Positions 1-10,948 of a DNA stretch of 64,000 nt are shown in pieces (position 1 is the stretch's first letter; each line of letters starts with the position of its first letter). Origin of the DNA: Phyto melanocephala. Taxonomy: Eukaryota > Arthropoda > Insecta > Diptera > Rhinophoridae. The notes under the pieces are model-generated. The model had not been told where the DNA came from. It saw nothing but the letters and a program-made list of their open reading frames with translations, and did no database searches. The stretch spans positions 46,585,341-46,649,340 of the forward strand of contig OW799233.1 in NCBI GenBank assembly GCA_941918925.1, in the 5' to 3' direction. Position numbers and translations under genes: made by a program.

Positions 1-620
1 TTGTAATTTCTATAGTAGTAGTCAATTGAGCAATGTCTATCTTTCTATCTTTCCATTCGTTGGGAATTCAATTCAACTTTTAAAATTCCCCCATGTTGGG
101 CAAATGTGTGTGTGGCATCAGTCTTTTGGAAATATTTGAAAATAAATCCTTATTAAAATCTATCTGAGATATGAACAAATAAACATGGCTGCCTCCGATT
201 TTTTCACATTTTTACCGTAAAAATAAATCATTTTCAGCCCTAGATTAAACAAAAGACACGTTTGTTGCCATTCATAGATGTGACAAGCCTCTTTACCAAT
301 TCATAAAAAGTCTTAACAAATCGGAAACTAATCGGTAAAGTTATAGACAAATGTAATTAAGGAAAATTATATATTTTGTTTATTGTATCAAGTTGCTAAA
401 CCTCTTAATTCTTTTATGATACTCAAGTACTATAAAATTGTAAGCCTATTGTAGGTCTCCAAAATTATTCCTGAGAACAACTAACAAATCAGTTTAAAAC
501 TGACTGAGATATATGAACCATAACACAACTTCTGTGGCGTATTTTCTAAAACTTACAAACGAAAATCTATTTTTCACCATCTAAGCAACCGATAGGATTG
601 TTTTTATTGGAATAACAGTA
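1..620 (+). mobile_element. Mini-me/DINE-like dispersed repeat, left part of copy 1
   Basis: Interior of the most abundant repeat family in the window, read in its forward direction. It shares several blocks with the copies at 25694-27190 and 63535-64000: the 'aatttctac' start, 'gagatatgaacaaataaaca', the 'aaagttatagacaaa' stretch and a 'acttacaaacgaaaatc' block. Its 5' end lies outside the window. The right part is found at 1671-2095, so about 1 kb of other DNA separates the halves. No coding capacity is seen. Confidence 0.7.
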
Positions 621-1670
621 ATTACCAGAAACTACGAAGATTGCCTTTTAAATTTCGCGATAAGAGACAATCGTCAGAAGTGTTTTTTTCCAAAATGGCT
701 TTATTGCTTTTCAAAATATTCTCTATAAAGAATGATACAATTTTGCTCCAATTTTCACATCACTTTCTCATTACGATCGAGGTGCTTTCAAAACGTGCAT
801 TTTTTATAAATTTCGTTTTGTTTTTCTCGTGTTGGAAGACCCTACTGTATGGACCTCATACGCGTAGGTCTGTCTCGATGTCAGACACCTGTTTTGAAGC
901 ACTGCAATCGAGTTGATACAAGCATTTTTTGAGCGATTGTGAAATTATGTGGGGGCCAACGGAAACAAATCTTTTTTATATCCAATTGTTTAAGCAATAC
1001 TGTATGTATGCTGTTTCATTTCACTAACAGCATCAACGTTTATCGGAAGAACAAGGTATTTTAGGCGAACTTTACGAAACTCATCGCTGAGCAAGCTAAG
1101 GCAATGATTGAATTCAATTAACCATCGCTAAACACAAACTGAGTTCATCGATGTAATTTTGTTGATTTAATTACGTCGAAAGTTAAAAAGAAATCGCTCG
1201 AAAACGTTCACGATTCAATACTATTTGCAATCGACATGAGTTTTTCTGTAAGCAACAAAAATATTGTTCGTAAGTGAAAACGATCTGAGTACGTATTATG
1301 CCAAAAATACCAGATTGTAGCAATGGGGTTGCCCAATTCAGAAATGTTAAATAAAAAGATTTTAATCCCTGATGGTTTCCACTTCAAAAAGGCACACAAT
1401 AAATTCATTTGAGTGATTCATCGTGAGGTTTGATTTTCAGTACATTTTATTTTTTATTTTTGACAGATCATGCATGACTCATATCAAACTGCTTTGTCTT
1501 TGTCATTTATGTCAGTCATCATGAAAATACTCACATCACAACAGCGTCTCCGAATGGTTCAGCTGTATTACGGAAAACATTGTTCGGTAAGCAATATTTT
1601 TCTAGTGTTCTATCGTGAATTTTGTGATGAAGCATATTTCTAGATCAAATCTAGTATTTAAAAATATACA
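621..1670. other. DNA separating the halves of repeat copy 1
   Basis: This segment has no match to the surrounding repeat family. It holds a short transposase-like ORF (1521-1643) and otherwise nothing I can identify. It is probably an old insertion or a second degraded element; no clear terminal repeats or target duplication are visible. Confidence 0.45.
1521..1643 (+). pseudogene. Mariner-type transposase N-terminal (HTH) relic
   Basis: A 40-codon ORF with an ATG start. Its translation carries QRLRMVQLYYGKHCSV, which resembles the first helix-turn-helix of the insect mariner-type transposases seen elsewhere in this window (compare LEQRWEILRHYF at 45.4 kb and TNEQLLQIIEFY at 13.5 kb). It then runs into CDEAYF and a stop. 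No DDE domain follows. It is most likely the start of a deleted mariner copy. The identification rests on a short match and is tentative. Confidence 0.4.
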
Positions 1671-2095
1671 TCCTACAACCTCCTCAGTATTGGAATCAAA
1701 TAAAAGAACTTGACTAGCAAACTATTAAAAAGTAAAAATCCGAGATGGGGTTTTCAGTAAAACTACATCTTTGTCCTCTTCAACCCCCTCAATGTTGGTA
1801 TATCATGTAACACAGATTGACAATTAAAATAAATTAAATAATGAAAAAGTATAAAATCCAAGATGGCGTCCGAAAAAAAATATTTATTTCTTAACTCTAT
1901 TAAGATGAGTATCAAATGAAGTGTCTGGCCTAGTAGAGTACAGTTAACTATGTAAGCATTTAAAGTCGTAGATGGTGTCGGAGGGCAAAACCTGAAATCT
2001 AAGTAACACTGTGAAAACGTCATTTCTTCCTATGTATATGATGGGGAAGGGCATTATCAGATTCGACATGGTCGAATATAGCACTCTAACTTATT
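1671..2095 (+). mobile_element. Mini-me/DINE-like repeat, right part of copy 1
   Basis: Contains the repeated 'aaaatccaagatggcg' blocks seen at 26.8-27.0 kb and the family's 3' terminus: 'gaagggcattatcag', a short hairpin ATTCGAC-atg-GTCGAAT, then 'atagcactctaactt'. The stem differs from most copies (GGC/GCC) by a paired change. Noncoding. Confidence 0.75.
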
Positions 2096-2659
2096 GCTGA
2101 ATTTGTAATGAAAATTTATTGTTTTTTTTAATTTGTGTGTGTGTCGGCTTTAAAAGCGGTGGTTGTGCTAACACAACTACATGGTGGTAGAACTAATTAA
2201 TTTATTAGGAAACAACTAAAAACAAAAACAAAAAACAAGTTATGTAAAACACAAAAGGTATGATGTTTTAACAAATATCATTCATAACTCAAAGTAAAAA
2301 CAATGAAATTAATTTAAAATTAAACTTTTCAATGTGGCGTATGATTAATATTAATTACGAGTATTTTCAGTAAAGAACTGAAAAACATTATTAAATTTCA
2401 ACCAATTTCTTGGGAATGAAAATATTTTAATTAAGCACATGTTAAGGTACAGTTAAGAAAACATTGTTTTAATTACATTAAACAAATTTAAATGTAATGA
2501 CATACTGAATAATAAAGATAATAAGTTTTGCAGCTGACATAATAATTTAGTGAATGTTAGTAATAAATAGTGTTTTTAAATAAGCAGTGGGCTACAAAGT
2601 AGGACCACCAGATTAAAAAATATGTAGAATCAACATCTAAACAGCAAAATTCTTTGGTA
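2096..2659. other. Intergenic segment with a small repeat shared with 50.6-50.9 kb
   Basis: AT-rich. A (TG) tract and a hairpin-like GGTTGTGctaaCACAAC lie at about 2135-2185. The phrase 'ggcgtatgattaata' near 2335 recurs near 50780, and the hairpin resembles GGCTGTGttaaCACAGCC at 50565. No gene is seen. Confidence 0.4.
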
Positions 2660-4165
2660 TATAATGGCCCGACAATCCAACTTTGCGAAACTTTGCTGAT
2701 TATTTCTAGTCCTCTCTTACATACAATATCGCTCTCAAAACGTTTCCCAGAAAAAAGTCAAATTGCAGCAGCCAAATTGACTTTCCAAAACAGCTGATTA
2801 CAGACAAACGAACTTAGTGCACAAAAGATAGAAAGTTTGATGGGATGTGTGACATGGTACATCATCGAAATGGAACTTGAACTTAACTAAGTAAAGGGTC
2901 CGCTAAATAACTTTTTTTTTTTGAAAATGCTATAAAAAAGTGTAGCTTCGGCTGTGTGGCACTCAGCGCCGTCCTGTTGAAACCAAATGTTGCCAATATC
3001 CTCCTCTTCAGTTTTTGTGAACAAAAATTCGTTCAACATGGCCCGATAGCAATCGCCATTGACTACGGCCAATCCTTGCTCATTTTCGAAGAAAAATGGC
3101 CCAATTATGCCTCTGGACCAAAATCCGCACCAAACAGTGACTCGTATTGGGTGTATGTATGCGTGTGGGTTTTCTGTGCCCCAAATGCGACAATTTTACT
3201 TGTTTCCATACCCGCCAAGATCAAAATGAGCTTCATATGAAAAGATGATTTCTCTGGAAAAATCAGCAAACGTAATGTCACAATATTTCCCAGCGTTGTT
3301 CAAGCGTATACACAACCATATTCGTTCAGCGAAAGGATAAAACTAATTATCTGTCAAATCAGCCATGAGCTAAGTGTTACTATTCACGAAATAAGCACTA
3401 GTTGAAAAAAAAAACGTTAGATGGCGGACCCTTTACATACTTTCTACTTTCGTCCATAAAAAATTCATAATCATGACTCTGCAGCAATTTCCGTTGATTG
3501 AAAAGGCATTGACAGCAACATTTAGCAAAATGGACCAGCAGTCGAAAACTTACCATAAGCTCTCACTATCTATGGATGTGATGGCCTCGCTCCAATGACG
3601 AAAACTTTTATTCTAACAGCATGATGTTAATTATATTTGTGAGAAGGCAATTAAGTGTAGCCGTACCTTTGCCGTGTATTCCGCTTCTCTGATATGCCAA
3701 TTTTGCTTGTTGACATAAATGTTGAAGTGAAAATGCACCTGCTAAAAATAAGTAACTTTTTGGCTAAATTCGATATTGAATTTAAGTTTCTGTAAAGCCT
3801 GTAAATCAAGGGAAATTCGGTTGCCTTCAATTGCTGAGCCAAATGGACGATGTAAATAAATAAGCCGAGATTTTTTTTTGCACAAAACTCTCAGCAAGTT
3901 GAAGCTTAAAAGGTCAGTGTATTAGGAATGATAGTAAGTCGATGTATTTAAATTGAGTTGCATACTTTTGCCACATGCTTGCTGTTCACTAGCAAACCAG
4001 TATCATGAACTTTTTACACAAACATGCATACAGCGATGATTTCTTTCATTTTGGCAAAAAGATTATTTTTAACAAGCGCTCAGATTGATCAATACAACGC
4101 TTAATTTGGTAAAAAAAATTGTAAAATTTCCCAACGCTGTTCAAGCATAAATCAACTTACTTTGA
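2660..4165 (-). pseudogene. Old mariner-type transposase remnant, interrupted by a younger element
   Basis: On the minus strand, fragments follow transposase order from right to left. They are an N-terminal LEQRWEIL (about 4105-4130), an AQQLKATEF linker (about 3810-3840), a first catalytic region with VHFHFNIYVNKQNWHI (about 3690-3740), and NGNCCRVMIMNFLWTKVE (about 3450-3500). The DD region DDVPCHTSHQTFYLL lies left of 2892. A cut-and-paste DNA transposase of the Tc1/mariner superfamily is the expected role. Stops and frameshifts show it is dead. The element at 2892-3435 sits inside it at a TA; with that element removed and a single TA kept, the frame runs on across the junction. Confidence 0.75.
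2892..3435 (-). mobile_element. Nonautonomous mariner derivative with TIRs and TA duplication
   Basis: The ends are inverted: TAAAGGGTCCGCTAAATAAC at left, and the reverse complement of a closely similar end, TAAAGGGTCCGCCATCTAAC, at right. Each is followed inward by a homopolymer run, and each is bounded by TA. Inside, read on minus, are parts of a transposase: a short N-terminal piece, AHFDLGGYGNK, VTVWCGFW-like and WFQQDGAECHTAEATL (DD motif region). The N-terminal part is fused directly to the catalytic part, so the central region is deleted. The same fusion occurs at 45368-45861. The element has no complete ORF and would need transposase in trans. Confidence 0.85.
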
Positions 4166-4620
4166 TGCTCTCACTAAGGAAAGATGGGTGAGAGAACCCA
4201 CTTGTTTGGAAACCAGAAAGATCTGGCCTGATTCTGATTCTGCCCCGAATCCACCTTAGGTCATTACCGTCATTACCGGACACTGGCCTATAGGTACACA
4301 TGCGAAAAGGCTGAATATCCCTTACAACGACTTCTGCAGAAGTTGGGATAACGAGGAAGAGGAGGAGACAACTGAACATCTTCTCTGCAATTGTTCTGCA
4401 TTCGGGGACCTGAGACGCCAGATTCTAGGTCAACGAATACTTGTAAGTAAAACTTGTCTTTCCGCAGTTGATCTGTTTACCTTCGTAAACAGGACAGGAT
4501 GGTTGAGAAATGACGGCCAGAGGACATAGACGAACGGTCGATATCACAACGGGACCCTCGGAGGACCCAAGTGAGCTATGCCTTCGGGCGGCTGCCGGAT
4601 CTAACCTTACCTATCCTCGC
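4165..4620 (+). pseudogene. LINE (LOA/R1-like) ORF2 C-terminus and 3' tail
   Basis: The translation gives ALTKERWVREPTCLETRKIW (from 4167). After a frame break it continues as GHWPIGTHAKRLNIPYNDFC and then ETTEHLLCNCSAFGDLRRQI, ending near 4530. The spaced Cys/His residues (DFCRSW...EHLLCNC) are typical of the C-terminal zinc motif of RNase-H-bearing non-LTR retrotransposons. The 3' tail 'atatcacaacgggac...ggacccaagtgagct...ctaacc' is homologous to the tail of the SINE copies at 17.4 and 43.2 kb. It is 5'-truncated, as LINE insertions usually are. The clade is assigned from remembered family features only. Confidence 0.75.
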
Positions 4621-7329
4621 ACTAATGTTTTAGAGTTAAAATCAAAGATATTTGTATCTTTGTTTAAAAGAAGTAAATTTTCTATTTAACGAAGAAAATT
4701 CCAAAAGCTTAAGAGTTTTTACGTCTCAACCTTCTTTGTCTTTGAAACATTTTGCCAATTAGCTACTAGCAAACAGAAATTTAATATAATTAAAATTAAT
4801 TTGTCCTTAACCGATGCTTTTGTATAGCAACGTAATTGCAGTTAAATTATAAAAGTTCGCATTTCATCTTTATTAATCACTTTGTGACACAGGATATGAC
4901 TTGTGATTTTGATAAATACGATAACTAAAAGCATTTAATCAACACATTTTGTTAAAAAAGAAAATCAAAAAATCTATGCAGGACTTATGACTCATTCTGA
5001 GACAAAAATAATTTTTCCAACACATGTTTGTTTTTCTTTAATTTATTTTTTTTTTAGAAATTTATTGCTGTTAATTTTCAATGACAAAGATTTTTAATTT
5101 CGTTACATTTTGTTTTTCTTAAGCCATTTTTTCATTGTCAGCAGTGTTACGTTTTTCACTCCTTTCAGTTAAAAGAAAAAAAATTTAATTTTGTGTTCAT
5201 TTTTTTCTTGTTTACATTTTCGGTACATCCTTGTGCATGCACATGGCTGTTATTTTCGTTTAAAATTTCATTTTCATTTCGTTTGTGTTAATTATGGTTT
5301 TAATGTTTTTTTTCTTCTTTTTTTTCATTTTTTCATTTTCGCTCTTTTGATCTTAAATTACTGCTGTTTCTGGCAGTTCATTATATAAATGTTAGTCTTA
5401 AATACCGAAAATGTTTGTTAACAAAAGAGCATCCCAGCAAAAAGTAGATAATGACTTGCTCTTACTAAACAACATACTTTTCAATAACTGTTAGATTTTG
5501 TCTGTCTTACCAAGATGTGTAATACAACAGTCTTACTAAGAAGTGTTTTATTTTCAGATACAATACAATTTCTTGTTGCAAAATGTGCTTGAAGCCATTC
5601 GAATACATAACTTTTTATATTTATCATTTAGTTTAACATGCTTAGGGTATAAGTAATAATTATTTTGACAACAGCGTCAAAGCATTTCATTACAAAAGTG
5701 GTGACTTATAGATCTTCCCTGATTTTTAAATTTCAAATTAATGTATTGCAGAGCAATCGAACCGAATTTTCGTCCTTAGAAGAACAAAACAAAAGTCCAT
5801 AACATTAATGGGTTATTTAGGTTATTTAAATCAAGTACTTATTTATTGCTATAAAAGTGCTAATTTTAGTACCTGTTTAAAAGCAACCGTTATAAGTACT
5901 TATACGAGCACCTACTTGTAAGCGAGGGTGGTAAGTACTTATTTAACTCTCTGTTTGTAAGCGAGGGTGCTAAGTTATTGCCTCCACTGACATCGCCGTG
6001 TTAAATTAATGACTTTAGCTGCCAAATTGTAAATAGTGAAGAACTGTTTTCTACTACTTTCAACTCATTATTTTGTAATGTGTTCTTTTGGTGGGATGGC
6101 AATGAAAAACACGTTGTAGCAAACTTCTTAGTGATGCTAATGCAGAACTTATCTGTGGACTTTTGACAAAAAAACCTATTTCGAAATTTAAAATGTTTCA
6201 AAAAAGCAAAAAAAAAAGCTTTAAATTAAATAAATCTTGAACTAATTCATAACAAGACGCGGCTTAGTGAAAATGAATCGGTAATTTTTGGACCGAAGAT
6301 ATTTAACAAAATTTATTTTATTTAGTTTAAAAGTTTTTGGTTAAAAAATGCAAAAGATTTTCAAAGTAATATTAATAAATTTAAATTGATTCTTTTTTTA
6401 AACACTTTTTCTTCAACTTTAATACGTGGTCAGACTCCGATTAGTATAATAAAATTTTTATTAAAATTTTCTTTTATGATTTGAAATTAAAAAAAAAAAT
6501 TATATCTCGACTTAAGTTGTTTTCTAAAAAGTCCACAATCATTTACATACATACTTATCACCAAGGCATATTCATACAGGTATATGCAACGGCTAATTGA
6601 TATAAAAAAGCAACTTTTTATGGGATGTTTTCTGTCAAGGACAATTCGTATATCAGGGATGGAAAAGTGCTTTGGTATGTTGTAATTTAATAAAATTGTC
6701 TAAAAAAGATATACTTATATGCATTTGTGAAATACATTGTAAAATGAGGTTTAACAGCACAAAATATACATAAAACTTGTACATTTATTATTAAAAAAGA
6801 ACACTTAAATTAATTGTTTAATACTTAAACAAAATCTCATTTTCCATCCCTGAATAATTAAATGAAATCAAGGCGAATTTAACAAATTTTGACATTTTGC
6901 TTCGCAATAAGCTGGGCTGATAATTTCACCGCCATGACTTCGTCTTGCATATCACAGTTGAAGTTGAAGCAGTTGTAAGTATTTTCGTGCTTATATCTCA
7001 GTTCATTTTAAATTATTTTATTAGTTGTTCACAGAAATAATTTGAGGGGATAAAGCTTGTAATTAGTGTGTCAACTATTTAACCAGAAACGTAAGTATAT
7101 TGATTTATTGAAAAATACTTATATATATTTTTCCAAATTATTTTTTTCCTATAACTTTGCTGATTAATGTATAATATGTACAATTATTTTTGAACAGTAA
7201 TAGGCATATCGTATTTAGAAATAGTAATAAACATGCATATAAATTATCAGAGCAAGTTAGTGAACCATTGTGCTGGTATTTAATTCATATAAATTTCTCA
7301 AAAAGAAAAATACCACGTTCAGATTTGTG
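4621..7329. other. AT-rich intergenic DNA with minor repeats
   Basis: No gene is recognised. The 4.9-5.4 kb part is T-rich. Near 5870-5965 a short unit 'ttgtaagcgagggtg' with 'taagtactta' is repeated twice. At 6562-6594, 'caaggcatattcatacagg' followed by 'tatatgcaacggc' belongs to a dispersed repeat also found at 27.54, 27.82, 28.96 and 29.05 kb. Confidence 0.4.
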
Positions 7330-7540
7330 CGATATGTGGGGGCTTGTATATGTTGATTTAAACCAACAGACGGACACAAGGAAATCTTTTAATCGACTTG
7401 TCTATTGATAAGCTTTCAGAAAATATATATATTTTATGGGGTCGCTAAGAAATATTGTAGAAATTACAAACGAAATGACTAATCTATATATGTATGCCCT
7501 TGGCACCACAGTTGATGGGTATGAAAATATAAGGCCCTTG
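7330..7540 (-). mobile_element. Mini-me/DINE-like repeat, partial copy (minus)
   Basis: The 5' module in reverse orientation: 'gttgatttaaaccaacagacgg', 'aagctttcagaaaatatata', 'ttttatggggtcg', 'attgtagaaattacaaacg' and 'gatgggtatgaa'. It is truncated and noncoding; apparent short ORFs here are by-products of the repeat. Confidence 0.7.
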
Positions 7541-8217
7541 AACCAAAGATGTCATTACTTTGTACTATTAAGCGTTAAATGTCCTTTTATCTATTTTATC
7601 CGATTTATTCTTTTTTGCAATCATGAAGGCATCCTCAAAACCACCTCAAGTGTTTTAATGTAAAAAAACAAATATTTTAGTTCACCCAAAACACAACAAA
7701 GTGTTTTTTAAAAACTGTATGCTTCCACAGTCTGAACGCTAGTCTCTGAGACACATTTTCAAGTTTAACTCAATGTAGTAATGAAAATATTTGGAATAAC
7801 GCAATCAAAGTTCTTGATTTTTATTTTACATATGTTTTGTAAAGTTTGTGAGATAAAAAAGATTGACAATTTTTAATTAAAAAATTTCTTAAAAGTCAAA
7901 ACAAAGAAACACAACATAGATTGCCAGCATGTGTCTCAGAGACACATACAAAAAGCTTGCTTCCATATTGAAAAGCAACTCAATCCAAAAAAAACTCGAA
8001 AATTTCATTAACGGGAAGTTGACAAGGTACTTATTACTTCCTACATATGTCAACAGTCAAAAAATAAATTACAACGGCCTATAACGCAATGCATACATTT
8101 GTGAAGATATTTACGAAGAAAGTGTATCAAATAAAATCACTAATAATAAATAAAAGCACAATATGGTATATGGGCGATCCTCAAACAAATCGTGAAGAAT
8201 GCAAAACAATGCCTTTT
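7541..8217. other. Intergenic segment with two palindromic GTCTCTGAGACAC motifs
   Basis: The 13-base palindrome occurs at about 7742-7754 and, extended by two bases, at about 7932-7946. The flanks do not form a convincing element. No gene is seen. Confidence 0.4.
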
Positions 8218-8750
8218 TATACCCTTCACAGTGAGTGTAAGGGTATATATCTGTGGCTTGGAGCTTAAAGGGCCAATGCCACTTTTTTGCTCTTTTGAAT
8301 TAATCATTGCATTAGACTTGTTGTCTAGCTCTATTTCATTATGGTAAAACAGTTAAAGTCATACTTAACCCAGAACAGCTTCATAGATAAAATGCTGGCC
8401 AATGTCACTATGAAAGCATATATATAAAACTTTAAGTTCAATTTAAATTTTCTCAAAAGTAAATTTTTTGACATTAGCCCTTTTAGCTCCAAGCCACAAA
8501 TATAGGTTTGCCATTCCGTGTGAAATTGCTAAAATATTCATTTCTGACCCCATAAAGTATATATTTTCTGAAAGCTTATGATTAGTGGAGTCGATTAAGC
8601 ATTGTTCGTTTTTCCGTGAGTATGTTGAAATCAAATTTTTAAAGCCCCTTGACATCGTTTAGACCCTTGTGAGGTACCAAAATATTATAAATATTTGGGA
8701 GAAGATCGGTATTGAAAAACAGCATAATCGCCCAATAACTTTCTGAGATA
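8218..8750 (+). mobile_element. Mini-me/DINE-like repeat, 5' part, carrying a MITE
   Basis: Starts with 'taccctt...aagggtatata'. It is broken by the MITE at 8250-8500, then continues with 'taggtttgccattccgtgtg', 'ccccataaagtatatatttt', 'gaaagcttatg' and the 'gatcggtattgaaaa' block to 'ctgagatatg'. There it abuts a Helitron-like element whose own 5' end is missing. Confidence 0.75.
8250..8500. mobile_element. 251-bp MITE, 29-bp TIRs, TA target duplication
   Basis: The left end TCTGTGGCTTGGAGCTTAAA... (8250-8278) and right end (8472-8500) are inverted repeats with few mismatches. The host repeat normally reads 'gggtatatatagg' at this point. Here it reads 'gggtata-ta' then the element then 'ta-tagg', which shows duplication of TA. 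That places it with Tc1/mariner-type MITEs. It has no coding capacity. Confidence 0.8.
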
Positions 8751-9457
8751 TGTGTGTTAGCTATAGACTCCGAAACTGTAAAACCGATCGGACTCAACCT
8801 TTGGCAAGTTGTTGCACACATTCCAGGGAGTGTTTATGGTTGGCAAAAAGAGGGCGGGCCACACACATAAGAAATTAGTTATCATTTTTAGCTACTTGCA
8901 CTGGACCGATTTTTCTGAACCTTTGCACACATATTGAACTGTCATGACTATATAATTTCGTGATTATAAAAGTGGGCGGGGCCACTGCCATAAAAAAGTT
9001 ATAATTTTAAGGTATTTGCGGTGAACCGATTTTTCTGAAACCTTGCACGCACATATTAAGCTGTCATGACTATATAATTTCGTAATTAGAAATGTGGGCA
9101 GTGCCACGCCCATAAAAAAATTATAGTTTTAAGGTACTTGCAGTGAACCGATTTTTCTAAAACTTTGCACACATATTGAACTCTCATGATTTTACAATTC
9201 CGTGATTAGAAAAGTGGGTAGTGCCACGCCAAAAAAAAGTTATTATTTTTACCTACTTGAACTTAACCGATTTTTCTTAAACTTTGCACACATATGAGCT
9301 GTTATGACTATCCAGTTTCGTGATTAGAAAAGTGGGCAGTGCCACGCCTATTAAAAAAAGTTATAATTTTTCGCTTCTTGCCCTTGATATTCAATTTAAA
9401 TTCAGAATGCATTTTTATTCATTAAGGGGCGTAGCATCGCGCGCCGGGCTTGGCTAG
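8751..9457 (+). mobile_element. Nonautonomous Helitron-like element, family B copy 1 (5'-truncated)
   Basis: Shares 'gctatagactccgaaac', the internal ~120-bp units and the 3' end 'gcgcgccgggcttggCTAG' with copies at 38173-38545, 44768-45289 and 48131-48383. The CTAG terminus followed by T fits Helitron 3' ends. The 5'-TC end seen in the 44.8-kb copy is missing here. Confidence 0.75.
8868..9380 (+). repeat. About four ~120-bp tandem units inside Helitron-like family B
   Basis: Each unit contains 'ttataattttta', 'cttgca', 'ccgatttttctgaaac', 'ttgcacacatatt', 'tcatgactatataatttcg' and 'agtgggcagtgccacgcc'. The 522-bp copy at 44.8 kb has fewer units, so copy number varies between family members. 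Confidence 0.8.
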
Positions 9458-9540
9458 TTCTACTATATTATTGACGTTAATATTTACGTAAAATTTTGTA
9501 TAATTAAAAATATATCAAAACATACGAAAATTAAAAACTA

Positions 9541-10948
9541 CACACAGAAAAGAGATTCATTGTGGCAACCGAATTTGTTGCCAATCGAATTCCTTCGGTT
9601 CCACGTTTCGTTTGTAATAACTAAAAAATTTGTTTCTTAGCATAGTATATTTATTAGTAACAGTAGAATTTTAGTAACCAAACGGTTGTGTTAGCAGATT
9701 TTATTAGTTAGTATTATTGATATTTAAAAATCAAACTGTACCTGATTCCAAATAAATGATTGATGTAATTAAAATAAAATATTGAATTGGTGTTACCAAA
9801 AGAATAATTAATTATTATTATCAATTGTTCGATTGAACCAGGAATATAAAAAACACATTTTTTTCAATTATTTTTTCGTATTTTTAATTTATTAATATTT
9901 ATTAATATTGACATTATATACCAATGAAGTAAATATCTACATAGATAAACATTAAAATATTAAAGTAAAACTAGGAATTGCAAATATTATTACGACAAAC
10001 TCTTGATTTTCTTTTTAGTCTTTTAAAATATACTCGCCTTATCTTACTCGGGCATTGCGCGGCGATGCAAACGCTGCAAAGAAGTAAGCAAAGCCAAGTA
10101 TCTTCGATTAGATGTGGTTCGAAGATACTATAGCAACATAAACTTGTTAAAACTTAATACATGTCCATATGTATGTGTTTTGAGTGACTTCCAACTATAT
10201 TGCATCCCCTGTACAGCACCATCAATGACGTTAGTATGTACTTGCAAATTTCTGCATCTGAAAAATCATTTTGCGTATTGAAATGCATGATAATATTTTG
10301 AAATACACAATCAACTTCCTACCTTATAAAACAGTACCTTCAGATCTTATTTTGTATTACAAAAAAATTATTGAAATATTTTTATAGTTTTTCATTTTTA
10401 GAAAATTTTTCTCAATAGAATATAAAAAATTTTGATTTTAACTTTTGTAAATTTTTCACAAATGACAGAAAAATTAATTTTGTTTGAAAGATAATATTTT
10501 TATTAATTGTTTGTAACAAATAATTATTACATGTAACAATTTTCGTTTGTAAACACCAAATATAGCTTAAATTTAATCATTCGTTTAATGTAATCGAATT
10601 GTAAAAATACAAGTAACCAATAATTACTTGCAATAACTAAAATTTCATTTTTATTTAAAATAAGACATTGGAATAAAAGATTGTTTATTGCATGAATTAA
10701 AATTTAGTTGTGAACGCTAATACAGACAATTAAATTCTGTTGTGATATAAGTGAATTGAATTTAAATCTTATTAGTAAGGCTTATTGATTGGAAGAACTA
10801 ATATATTTGTCCTGAGAAATAAATTTCTAATACTGTTGTATATTTTCGTTTATAAATATATAATATCTGTTCTCTTTACAAACTTTTAATATTTGCAATA
10901 CTATTTTTATTGTTTTAACCGTTTTCCAACAAATCTTTTTCCTGAGTG
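9541..10948. mobile_element. AT-rich TIR element, TA-flanked (class uncertain)
   Basis: The left end CACACAGAAAAGAGATT and the right end read inward, CACTCAGGAAAAAGATT, are imperfect inverted repeats, each preceded by TA. The interior is very AT-rich with scattered 'taacaaataattattac' and 'tgtaacaattttcg' motifs and no coding. It may contain unrelated insertions. The boundaries rest on short inverted ends only. Confidence 0.4.

Noticed and set aside
641..916. 91-codon plus-strand frame
   Set aside because: No ATG-supported context, no family resemblance and no codon bias different from the flanks.
2956..3240. 94-codon plus-strand frame
   Set aside because: Shadow of the minus-strand transposase fragment; the equivalent shadow occurs at 45522-45833 on the opposite strand.
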